A DNA stretch of 64,000 nt from Streptacidiphilus sp. 4-A2 (lineage in GTDB: Bacteria > Actinomycetota > Actinomycetes > Streptomycetales > Streptomycetaceae): NCBI GenBank assembly GCA_014284505.1, contig JAAFYY010000001.1:3410001-3474000 (forward strand), written 5' to 3'. Position numbers and translations under genes: made by a program. Numbering within the stretch: the stretch's first letter is position 1; the number at the start of each line of letters is the position of its first letter. Below, piece after piece: positions 38,271 to 47,179 of this stretch. The notes below the pieces were generated by a model. That model saw only the letters and a list, made by a program, of their open reading frames with translations. It did no database searches and was not told the DNA's origin.

Positions 38271-38930
38271 ATGCACGACTTCATCACCAATCTGCCGGTC
38301 TACCGAGAGGCGATCTGGCAGACCTTCTACATCGTCAGCATCTCGCTGCTGACCGGCGGGGTACTCGGCCTGGTCCTCGGGCTGGTGCTGTACGCGACCC
38401 GCCCGGGCAACCTGCTCGCCAACCGGGCGGTGTTCCTGACCGTCAATGTACTGGTGAACGTGGTCCGGCCGGTGCCGTTCGTCATCTTCATCACCGCGAT
38501 CCAGCCGTTGATGCTGCACACCATCGGCACCACCATCGGCACCAACGCGGTCACCTTCGCGCTGTCGCTGTCGGCGGCGTTCGCGATCAGCCGGATCGTC
38601 GAGCAGAACCTGCTGACCGTCGACCCCGGCGTGGTGGAGGCCGCGCGCGCGGCCGGGGCCCGGCCGATCAGCATCCTGCTGACGGTGCTGATCCGCGAGG
38701 CGCAGGGGCCGCTGATCCTCGGCTACACCTTCATCTTCATCGCCGTGGTCGACATGTCCGCGCAGGCCGGGCTCTTCGGCGGCGGCGGCCTGGGTGACTT
38801 CGCCATCACCTACGGCTCGCAGCGCTACAACTGGCCGGTCGTCTACATCACCGTGGCGACGATCGTGGTGATCGTCCAGGCCGGGCAGTTCCTCGGCAAC
38901 TGGCTCGCCCGCCGCGCCCTGCGCCGCTGA
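38271..38930 (+). CDS. metI: MetI-like ABC transporter permease
   Basis: Intact, 219 aa. Five membrane segments with the EAA loop (VVEAARAAGARPISILLTVLIREAQGPLI) typical of methionine permeases. Other family stretches: NVLVNVVRPVPFVIFITAIQPLM and GLFGGGGLGDFAITYGSQRYNW. Starts 1 bp after the metN stop. Confidence 0.92.
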   Translation: MHDFITNLPVYREAIWQTFYIVSISLLTGGVLGLVLGLVLYATRPGNLLANRAVFLTVNVLVNVVRPVPFVIFITAIQPLMLHTIGTTIGTNAVTFALSLSAAFAISRIVEQNLLTVDPGVVEAARAAGARPISILLTVLIREAQGPLILGYTFIFIAVVDMSAQAGLFGGGGLGDFAITYGSQRYNWPVVYITVATIVVIVQAGQFLGNWLARRALRR

Positions 38931-38982
38931 TCCACTGACCGCCGACCCACTGCCAATGGTTCCCCGCACGGCATCCGCACGG

Positions 38983-39168
38983 TCACCGCGATCGCTGCCG
39001 GATGATTCTCGCGCCGTGCGGGTGACCCTCAGGACGCGCGCGGGGCCCTTCGCGGATGTCGTTCACCCTGGGCAGCTGGATGCCGTTCGCGGACAGCCAC
39101 TCCTCCAGGGCCGGGAGCAGGGCGGAGTGGACAAGGACTTTCTCGAAGCGCGGTTGAGTGTCAGGCAT
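38983..39168 (-). CDS. Small conserved-type actinobacterial protein, unknown function
   Basis: 61 aa from ATG 39168. The core FEKVLVHSALLPALEEWLSANGIQLPRV resembles short Streptomyces hypothetical proteins I have met (VLVHS.LLP.LE.WL..N). Its last 20 residues are basic and atypical, so a frame change near 39060 is possible. GGAAGG lies upstream of the start. No function can be assigned. Confidence 0.45.
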   Translation of the reverse strand: MPDTQPRFEKVLVHSALLPALEEWLSANGIQLPRVNDIREGPRARPEGHPHGARIIRQRSR

Positions 39169-39495
39169 GAGCGCCTTCCCGATAGCAGGCAATCTTCCTG
39201 TATAACACACCCATCCATAGCACCACGAACCGGACCTCCGACGTCACCCGCCAGGCGGGCGAAGCCGCAGGTCAGCCAACGAAAACCGGCCCGCATACGA
39301 TCCCGGCCACCGGGTAGCCGAGGCTTATGTCCATCACACGTACCCACCCCGCCCACCCCCGCCGCTGGAGTGCCTCCGCCGCCCTGTGGACCGCCGTGTT
39401 CCTCGGACCGGGGGCATTGTGTGGCTGATGACCAGAGGACGGTAGCCCGGTCCGGGCGCCCTGCGGGTGCCCGGACCGGGGTGGGACGGGGGCTG
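39169..39495. other. Intergenic region between the small protein and PBP genes
   Basis: 327 bp. The only open frame is a 33-codon forward frame at 39327-39428 (MSITRTHPAHPRRW...), with no ribosome-binding site. TATAACA near 39200 may be a -10 element for the leftward small gene. Nothing else seen. Confidence 0.4.
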
Positions 39496-41773
39496 TCAGC
39501 GGTGCTTGGGTTGGTGCGGTGCGGAGGGCTTGCCGGGCTTGGACGGGGCGCCCGGGCTGGACGGCGAAGACGGCGTGGACGGGCTGCTCGGGGCCGGGGC
39601 GAAGGGCAGCCTGATGTCGGGGAGACCGGACATCGCGGCGTTCATGGCCTGCTGCCAGATCGGCCCCGAGGTCTCGTCGCCGTAGGCGGGGTCGTGCGAG
39701 ATGCCGGCCATGTCGAGGCCGTTGAGCGACACGCTCGGGTCGGCGGGGTCGGTCATCATCGTGGCGTCGGAGATCTGCGCGGTGTACCCGGCGAACCAGG
39801 CCTGCGCCTCCTCGTTGGTGGTACCGGTCTTGCCCGCGTCGGACCAGCGGATGGCGTCGTTGGAACCGGTTCCCTCGTCCGAGACCACCCCGCCGAGCAG
39901 GGTGTTCACACCCTCGGCCACGGACTGCGGCACCACCTGGTGGCAGTTCGAGGCAGGCACCGCGAGGCTCTTGCCCGAGGCGTTGACGACGCGGGTGATC
40001 GCGGTGGCGTCGCAGTACTTGCCGTCGGCGGCGAACGCCGCGTACGCGTTGGCGATCTGCAGCGGGGTCAGGCTGTTGACGCCCAGGGTCAGGGTCTGCG
40101 TCTGGGAGATCGGCAGCAGCGCGGTCCCGGCGGAGTTGAGGCCGCCCTGGACGCCCAGGCCGAACGCCTGCGCCATGTGCACCACATTGCAGAGGCCGAC
40201 CTGCTTCTCCAGCGGGACGAAGTAGGTGTTCACCGAGTCGGCCATGGCCTTCATCATGTTGATGTTGCCGTACTTGGTGTCACTGTCGTTCTCCATGCCC
40301 GGCTGCGGCAGCAGCACCTGGCCGTCACAGTTGGTCATCGACGGATAGGAGCCGCTCACCACAGAGTTGATGGTGTAGCTCAAGCGGGATGCCCTGGGAG
40401 AGGGCGGTCGCCGCGGTGATCGCCTTGAAGACCGAACCGGTCTGGAAGCCCAGCGCGCCGCCGTAGAGCTGGTTGGCGTTGTAGTTGATCTCGGTGTCGT
40501 TGGGGCCGGTACCGTACGGGCGGCTCTGCGCCATCGCCAGGATGCGCCCGGTGCCCGGCTGGACCATGGTGGTCGAGGCGGCGGCGGTGTCGCTGGCGTA
40601 GACGTGGTCCTGGACCGCCTTGACCTCGGCCGCCTGGTCCTTGGGGTCGAGCGTGGTGTAGATCTTCAGGCCGCCCTGGTCCAGCAGCGCGACCCGCTGC
40701 TGCTGGGTCGCGCCGAACGCCGGGTCCTGCTCGATCACGTTCTCCACGTAATTGCAGAAGAAGCCCTCCTCGTCCTTCTGCGCGGTGATGCAACCCGTCA
40801 GCGGCTTGGTCACGTGCAGCTTGATCGGGGTGGCCTCGGCTCGGCCCGCCTGGGCCTTGGTGATCGTGCCGTACGCGGCCATGTCGTTGAGCACATAGGC
40901 CCGCCGCACGGTCGCGGCGGCCGGGTACAGGATCGGGTCGAAAGCCGACGGCTTCTGCTCCATGCCTGCCAGCAGCGCAGCCTGAGGCAGCGTCAGTTGA
41001 CTTGCGTGGACGCTGAAGTACAGCTCTGCCGCGGCCTCGATCCCGTAGGCGCCCTCACCGAAGTAGGTGATGTTGAGGTAGTCGTCGAGGATCTGCTGCT
41101 TGCTGGTGGACTTCTCCAGCGCTATGGCGTCCCGCAGTTCCTGCACCTTGCGGTCGGCGGTCTGCCGGGTGGCCTGGGCGTATCCGGCCGCGTTGGAGGG
41201 CCCCGCGTCATAGGCGAAGACGTTCTTGACGTACTGCTGGGTCAGCGTCGAACCGCCCTGGGCGACACCGCCCGAGCTGGAGTCCGTGACCAGCGCGCGC
41301 AGGGTGCCCACCGGGTCGATCGCCCCGTGCTGGTAGAAGCGGTGGTCCTCGATGTCGACCAGCGCGTTCTGCATGATCGGCGCGATCGCGCTGATCGGCA
41401 CGGTGGTCCGGTCCTCGACGAACAGCTTGGCGATGACCCCGCCGTTCGCGTCGTAGATGGTCGAGGCCTGCGACAGCGCCGGGACCTGGAGCGTGTCCGG
41501 CATGGCGTCGAAGCCGTCCACGGCCGACTTGGCCCCCAGGCCTACGCCGCCGACCAGCGGGAACACCAGCCCCGCGACCACCGCCCCGGCCACCACGCTC
41601 GCCCCCAGCAGGCGGACGCCGAGACCGGCGCCGGCCAGCGGGCCGCGCCGCCGGAACGGCGCTCCGGCCTCCCGGGGGCGGTCGGCGAAGAACGGGTGCC
41701 CGGTGGCCGCGCCGTCGGGGCGTCCCTCCGAGCCGCCCGCGTTCCCTTGTCGGGATCCCGGATAATTGACCAC
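39496..41773 (-). CDS. Class A penicillin-binding protein (transglycosylase/transpeptidase), one frame change
   Basis: About 758 aa. It has a cytoplasmic Arg-rich start and one membrane helix (LLGASVVAGAVVAGLVFPLVGG). The GT51 domain has VDIEDHRFYQHGAID and QGGSTLTQQYVKN. The transpeptidase domain has the SxxK in TGSVFKAITA, the SxN in SVNTYFVPLE, and KTG in DAGKTGTTNEEA. The C-terminal tail is Pro/Ser/Lys-rich. The frame changes near 40378. It starts at GTG 41773 with GGAGGAACC upstream. It makes and cross-links glycan strands. A paralogue lies 5.4 kb downstream (47180-49406). Confidence 0.92.
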
Positions 41774-42056
41774 TGCGGTTCCTCCTGTGCGTGTCGGGGC
41801 CGGGAGGCGCTCTGCCGGACCCGGGCACCGGAGCTGGATCGGAACTGGGCAGAGTCGTCTTCCACTGACACTGACTCACCGGGCAGCCGGGGCCGTTGCA
41901 TCGTAGGGGATCTTGTTGCATGGCTGTTGCAAGGGAACGACGGGATGGGCGGGTTTGCCTGCTGATGTCCCCCGACCCACAACCGGAGCCGCCCCCGGCC
42001 GACCCCGGAAAGGCGGGGTCGGCCGGGGACCGCTGTGCGAAAGCCGAGGCCGGGTC
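41774..42056. other. Upstream region of the PBP gene
   Basis: 283 bp, together with the adjacent repeat (42057-42134) forming a gap of about 360 bp that must carry the PBP promoter. TTGCATGG and TTGCAAGG direct repeats occur at 41913-41920 and 41926-41933. No gene recognised. Confidence 0.35.
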
Positions 42057-42134
42057 AGATCAAGTCGGCTCAGGTCGGCTCAATTCGGCTCAGGTCGGGT
42101 CAGTTCAGTTCAGGTCGGGTCAGTTCAGTTCAGG
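42057..42134. repeat. 10-base degenerate tandem repeat abutting the MmpL stop codon
   Basis: About eight units of TCAGGTCGGC/TCAATTCGGC/TCAGTTCAGT type, with a 20-base superperiod (TCAGGTCGGG then TCAGTTCAGT, twice). The MmpL stop codon lies at the edge of the array (42135-42137), so array length changes could alter the mRNA 3' end. Confidence 0.8.
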
Positions 42135-44372
42135 TCAGGGAGCCTGCGGCGTCCCGCTCCCCCCCTGGCTCGGCGCCGGGTCCGGAGTTACGGCGGAGGC
42201 GCGGTGGTGCTGGAGCCGCTCGCCCTCGATGTCGAGGTTCGGCAGCAGCCGGGCCAGTGGGCGCGGCAGCCACCAGGCGGCGTGGCGGGAGAGCGCGAGC
42301 ACGGCCGGGACAAAGGTCATCCGGATCACGAACGCGTCCCAGGACGCCGACGGCCAGCGCGAAGGCGATCTGCTTGAGCATCTGGCTGTCGGTGCCGAGG
42401 AAGGCGGCGAAGACCGAGATCATGATCAGGGCGGCGGCGGTGACCACCCGCGCGCTGTGCCGGGCACCGCTGTGCACCGCCGCCAGCGGCTGCCGGGTAC
42501 GGGCGTATGCCTCGCGCATCCGGGAGACCAGGAACACCTCGTAGTCCATGGCCAGCCCGAACAGCACGGCCAGCAGGATGATCGGCAGGAAGCTGCTGAC
42601 CGGTCCGGCCCGGTCCACCCCGATCAGGTTGCTGAAGTGGCCGAACTGGAAGACCCCGACCATCGCGCCGAGGGTCGCGGCGATGGAGAGCAGGAAGCCC
42701 GCGGCGGCCTTGAGCGGGACCACGATCGAGCGGAAGACCAGCAGGAGCAGCAGCAGCGACAGGCCGACCACGACCGCGGCGAAGGGGATCAGCGCCGAGT
42801 TGAGCTTGGCGGAGACGTCGACGTCCACGGCGGTGCTGCCGGTGACGCTGATGCTCGCGCCGGTCTGCTGCCGCAGCGTGCCCTCGTCCGCCCGGACCGC
42901 GTCCACCAGGTTGCGGGTGGCCTGGTCGCTGGGCGCGCTGGCGGGGATGACCTGGATCAGGGCGGAGTGGGTGGCCGGGTTGAGGGTGGGACGGCCGACC
43001 GCCGAGACGTCCGGCAGGGCGCGCAGGGCACCGGCGATCCGCTGGGCGGCCGCGGTGGGATCGGCGGCCCGGCTGGTGTCGGCGAGCACCAGCAGCGGAC
43101 CGTTGAAGCCGGGCCCGAACTCCTTGCTGACCTGGTCGTAGGCGAGCCGCTGGGAGGAGCCGGCCGGGGCGGTGCCGTTGTCGGGCAGCGCCAGGCGCAT
43201 GCTGTGCACCGGCCAGGCGAGCGCGCCCAGGCCGATCAGGCAGGCCAGCACGGTCAGCAGCGGACGCCGGGTGACCAGGCGGAACCACCGCTCCCCGGCG
43301 TTCGCGGGCTTGCTGTCGGCGCGGGCGGCGACCAGTTCCCGGCGCCTCGCCCGGGAGCCGGGCCGGGGCGCCAGGCGGTGACCGGCGAAGCCGAGCAGGG
43401 CGGGCAGCAGGGTGGTGGCGACCAGGACGGCGATCAGCACGGCCGCGGCGGCGCTCAGCCCCATCACGGTCAGATAGGGGATGCCGACCACGGACAGTCC
43501 GGCCATCGCGATGACGACGGTCAGCCCGGCGAAGACCACCGCGCTGCCGGCGGTCCCGACGGCCAGCGCGGCGGACTCCTGCGGATCGGTGCCGCGCGCG
43601 AGCTCGGAGCGGTGGCGGCTGACGATGAACAGCGCGTAGTCGATCCCGACCGCCAGGCCGATCATCAGCGCCAGGCTCTGTGCCGTCGAGGAGATGGACA
43701 CCACGCCGGTGAGGGAGAGCACGCCCGCTATCGCGGTGAGCACTCCGGCGACCGCGCTGAGCAGCGGCAGACCGGCACTGAGCAGCGAACCGAAGGTGAC
43801 CGCCAGGATGACCAGCGCGACGCTGATCCCGATCAGGTCGGAGCTGCCGGACTTCGAGGAGCTGGAACTGAAGGCCGCGCCGCCGACCTGGACGTCCAGA
43901 CCCGACTGCCCGGCGCTGCTGACCGCGCTCTTCAGGGCGTCCAGCGAGTCCGGGTTCAGCTGGCTCGCGGTCACCTCGTACTGGACCTGGGCGACCGCGG
44001 TGCTGCCGTCCGCCGAGACGGTGTGCGCGGCCTGCGGGGAGACCACCTTGGCGACCTGCGGGGCGGAGCCGGCCGCGGTCAGCGCGGTGCGGATCGCGGC
44101 CAGGTCGGCCGGGTCGGTCACCTTCTGGCCCGCGGCGCGGTGAACACGACCTGCGCGCTGGTGCCGGAGGAGGCCGGGAAGTCGGTGTGCATCCGGTCCA
44201 GGGCCTGCTGGGACTCGGAGCCGGGGATGGTGAAGGTGTTGTCCAGCTTTCCGGTGCCGCCGAAGGCGACCATGCAGGCGACGGTCGCGGCGATCACCGC
44301 GAGCCACAGCGCCAGGACACGCCGTCGATGGCGGTAGGCGAGGCTTCCGAGGCGGTAGAGCAAGGTGGGCAT
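42135..44372 (-). CDS. MmpL-family RND transporter (two frame changes)
   Basis: About 745 aa. Two repeats of one helix, a periplasmic domain and five helices. N-terminal LYRLGSLAYRHRRRVLALWLAVIAA; LIGISVALVILAVTFGSLLSAGLPLLSA; MIGLAVGIDYALFIVSRHR (the conserved Asp-Tyr proton-relay motif), and in the second half FGLAMDYEVFLVSRMREAY. Frame changes lie near 44135 and 42330. Exports lipids or small hydrophobic compounds. Divergent from the TetR gene and separated from it by twin palindromes. Confidence 0.9.
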
Positions 44373-44414
44373 GGAGGCTCCATGATCAAAGGTCCGCATG
44401 GCCGGCCGAAAAGC

Positions 44415-44454
44415 TGGCAGCTCTGCCACATTAACAAAGGTGGCAGAACTGCCA
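44415..44454. promoter_or_regulatory. Twin operators TGGCAG-nn-CTGCCA
   Basis: Two perfect 6+2+6 palindromes, TGGCAGCTCTGCCA (44415-44428) and TGGCAGAACTGCCA (44441-44454), 26 bp apart, in the 98-bp gap between MmpL and TetR genes. This is the expected site for a TetR repressor controlling both. Confidence 0.75.
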
Positions 44455-44470
44455 TGTCTCAGGGGCTGGG

Positions 44471-45151
44471 GTGATCCCGGGATTCTGGGATGATCCGGGA
44501 GTGGAGAGCGCACACACCCGGGAACCGGGACGCAGAGAGAAGAACCGGCAGCGCACCCACCGCGCACTGGTCGAGGCAGCGGCGAGACTTTTCCAGGAGC
44601 AGGACTTCGAATCGGTCACGGTGCGGGACATCGCCGACGCCGCCGGGGTCGGCGAGCGGACCTTCTTCCGCTACTTCCCCTCGAAGGAGAGCCTGGTCCT
44701 CCAGCAGGTGCGGGATCTGATCCCGATGCTGGCGGAGGCGATCAGGGCCCGGCCGACCGCGGAGGCACCGCTGACCGCGCTGCGCAACGCCGTGCTGGGA
44801 CTGGCCAGGCGCGAGGACGCCAGCCCCACCATCCTGCTGGTGGGCCCGCAGCCGTTGCAGCGCGACTCGACCAGGCGGGGCGACCGCTTCCTGCTGTTCG
44901 ACATGGAGGAGGCGGTCGCGTCCGCCTTCGTGGTCCGGCTGCTCCCGGCCGGTGCCGACCCCGATGCCGCCGACCCGGACACGGTGCTGCGCGCGGCGGT
45001 ACTGTCCCGGGCCGGTGTGGCCGTGCTGCGCGCGGTCCGGCTCACCTACCTGTACCGGCCCGAGCGCGAACGGTCCGAGGCCGATCTGACAGGGCTGGTC
45101 CACGCCGCCTTCGACGCACTGGAGAGCGGCGGACGCACGGCCGGGCAGTAG
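44471..45151 (+). CDS. TetR-family repressor divergent from MmpL
   Basis: 226 aa from GTG 44471; GTG 44501 gives a 216-aa product closer to usual TetR N-termini. The helix-turn-helix is clear: ALVEAAARLFQEQDFESVTVRDIADAAGVGERTFFRYFPSKESLV. C-terminal ligand domain of AcrR type. It likely binds the twin operators and represses the exporter and itself. Confidence 0.9.
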   Translation: MIPGFWDDPGVESAHTREPGRREKNRQRTHRALVEAAARLFQEQDFESVTVRDIADAAGVGERTFFRYFPSKESLVLQQVRDLIPMLAEAIRARPTAEAPLTALRNAVLGLARREDASPTILLVGPQPLQRDSTRRGDRFLLFDMEEAVASAFVVRLLPAGADPDAADPDTVLRAAVLSRAGVAVLRAVRLTYLYRPERERSEADLTGLVHAAFDALESGGRTAGQ

Positions 45152-45182
45152 CCCCGCTGCCCGCCGGTCCATTCACGCCGAC

Positions 45183-45236
45183 GTGCCGGTTCACGCCTGC
45201 GTGCCGGTTCTCGCCGACGTGCCGGTTCTCGCTGAC
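45183..45236. repeat. Three 18-base tandem repeats between convergent genes
   Basis: Units GTGCCGGTTCACGCCTGC, GTGCCGGTTCTCGCCGAC and GTGCCGGTTCTCGCTGAC, plus a partial copy before. The array sits between the stops of the TetR gene and the P450 gene. Read backwards it would code repeated Pro-Ala-Arg3-Glu, but it lies outside the P450 stop. Confidence 0.8.
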
Positions 45237-45242
45237 GTCGGC

Positions 45243-46445
45243 TCAGAAGCGCACCGGCAGCGCCGTCAGCCCCCGGGCCCGGATCGAGGGACGGTGGCGG
45301 AGCTCTTCCGGAGGAACATCGAGCGCCAGGTCCGGGAACCGGGCCAGCAGGGTGGTGAGGGCGATCTCGGTCTCCATCCGGGCCAGTGGCGCGCCCAGGC
45401 AGTAGTGGATGCCGTGCCCGAGGCCCAGGTGCCCGGTGGCGTCCCGGTCGAGGTCCAGGCGGTCGGGATCGGTGAAACGCCCGGGTCACGGTTGGCCGCC
45501 GCCAGGGACAGCAGCACGGTCTCCCCGGCGGGGACGACGACCCCGCCGACGGTGATGTCCCCGAGTGGGAAGCGTCGGATGGCCAGCGGCGCCGGCCCGT
45601 CGAAACGGGTCAGCTCCTCGACCGCCGAGGCCGCGCGGCCGGGGTCGGCCCGCAGCGCCGCCAGTTGCTCGGGATGGCTGAGCAGTGCCAGGACGGCATT
45701 GCCGAGCAGCTGGACGGTGTTCTCGTACCCGGCGAAGAGGATCAGGAAGGCCAGGGACATCAGCTCGTCCTCGCTCAGCCGGTCGCCCTCGTCCCGGGCC
45801 GCGATCATGGCGGAGAGCAGATCGTCGGCGGGCTCGGCGCGCTTGTGCGCGATCAGCCCGGCGAGGTAGCCGAGCATGGCGCCGACCGCGGCCCGGGCCG
45901 ACTCCGGCCGGGCCGGATCCGGCGCGATCAGGGCATCCGGTCCAGGCGCGGAAGTCGTGCCGGTCCCGCGGGGCCACCCCGAGCAGGTCGCAGATGACGG
46001 TGATCGGCAGCGGGGCGGCGTAGGCGGCGACCAGGTCCGCCCGGCCCGCGTCGGCGATGGCGTCGAGCAGGTCCTCCGCGGTGCGCCGGATCGGCTCGCG
46101 CAGCCGCGCGATCCGGCCCGGGGTGAACGCCTGCGTGACCAGCCGCCGGATACGGGTGTGGTCCGGCGGGTCCATGTTCAGCAGGTTCGCGTCCAGCGCC
46201 GGCGGCAACGCCAGGCCGCGGTAGTTGCCGGGCGTCGCGTGGCGTTTGTCCAGGGACAGCGCGGAATCGCCGAGCAGCCGACGGACGTCGTCGTATCCGG
46301 TGACCACCCAGGCCGGGCGCCCGTCGGAACCGGCGATCCGGTGCACCGGACCGGAGCGGCGCAGGCGCGCGTACACCGGATAGGGATCGGTGGCCAGTTC
46401 GGCGGGATCAGCCGCGGATTCCCAGTCGGGGACGGTGGTTGACAT
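45243..46445 (-). CDS. Cytochrome P450 (frame changes)
   Basis: About 400 aa. I-helix FAGYENTVQLLGNAV (an Asn follows the Glu), K-helix ExxR region, and heme loop GLGHGIHYCLGAPLARMETE with the Cys ligand. N-terminal PYPVYARLRRSGPVHRI and MDPPDHTRIRRLVTQAFTP. Frame changes lie near 45940 and 45480. It looks like a soluble CYP105/107-type bacterial enzyme. No ferredoxin gene nearby, so redox partners must come from elsewhere. Substrate unknown. Confidence 0.9.
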
Positions 46446-46565
46446 GCCGCAACAGTAGTGCAGACCCGGTCGGCCCCTGCGGCAAATCAAGGTGCGGTGC
46501 GGGGGCGGCAGTCAGTACGGTTCCGCCACACGCCACCAGTCCACCAGCGAGCAAGGACATCTGCT

Positions 46566-47113
46566 GTGCGCAAGATACCCACCGTCTTCCAGCGCGACCC
46601 CGACGACCGTGCGCATGTCCTGGCCGAGGTCAACCCGGCATGCCAGTGGGTCGTCGACGGAGCGGGCGTGCCGACCCGCAAGTACGACGGCACCTGTGTG
46701 CTGCTCCAGGAGGACGGCAGTTGGTGGGCCCGGCGCGAGGTCAAGCCGGGCAGGACACCGCCGCCCGGCTACCTGCTGGTCGAGACCGACCCGGTGACCG
46801 GGAAGACCATGGGCTGGGAGCCGGTCGGCCGGTCCGCCTTCGCCCGCTGGCACGCCGAGGCCGCCGAGGGCGGCTCGTTCGCGCCCGGTACCTACGAGTT
46901 GGTCGGCCCGAAGATCAACGGCAACCCGGAGCACGCGGAGACCCACCGGCTGATCGCGCACAGCACCGCCGAGCAGTGGGATCTCCCGGACCGCGGCTTC
47001 ACCGCCCTGCGCGAGCGGCTGCTGGCATTGCATGCCGCCGACGGCTGCGAGGGCGTCGTCTTCCACCACCCGACGGCCGGATGGCCAAGCTCAAGGCCCG
47101 CGACTTCCGCTGA
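46566..47113 (+). CDS. RNA ligase-like nucleotidyltransferase (DUF5565 type), one frame change
   Basis: About 182 aa from GTG 46566. Motif I is KYDGTCVLL (Lys39, the adenylated lysine of ligases); later motifs include TYELVGPKINGNPE and, after a change near 47078, EGVVFHHP followed by DGRMAKLKARDF (motifs IV and V). A short ATP-grasp-free ligase domain, similar to what I recall as DUF5565/RNA ligase 1-like proteins. It would adenylate and seal RNA ends, but it lacks a visible RNA-binding extension. No neighbouring RNA-repair gene. Confidence 0.75.
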
Positions 47114-47179
47114 CCGCCGCACCCGCGCCCGCTCGCCGCGGAGCGGTCGGCGGGCAGCGGGGCGGCCGGGCGCGCGGCG

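Noticed and set aside
39327-39428. A 33-codon forward ORF (MSITRTHP...)
   Set aside because: No ribosome-binding site, His/Pro/Arg-rich, and no neighbour support.
40604-41965. A 453-codon forward open frame
   Set aside because: Antisense shadow of the first PBP gene, rich in Gly/Val/Arg; the opposite frame holds all PBP motifs.
41896-44337. An 813-codon forward open frame
   Set aside because: Antisense shadow of the MmpL gene with Gly/Asp/Gln/Arg-rich low-complexity composition.
45170-45240. Repeat region read as Arg-rich coding repeats of the P450
   Set aside because: It lies beyond the P450 stop at 45243 and is only open in another frame.
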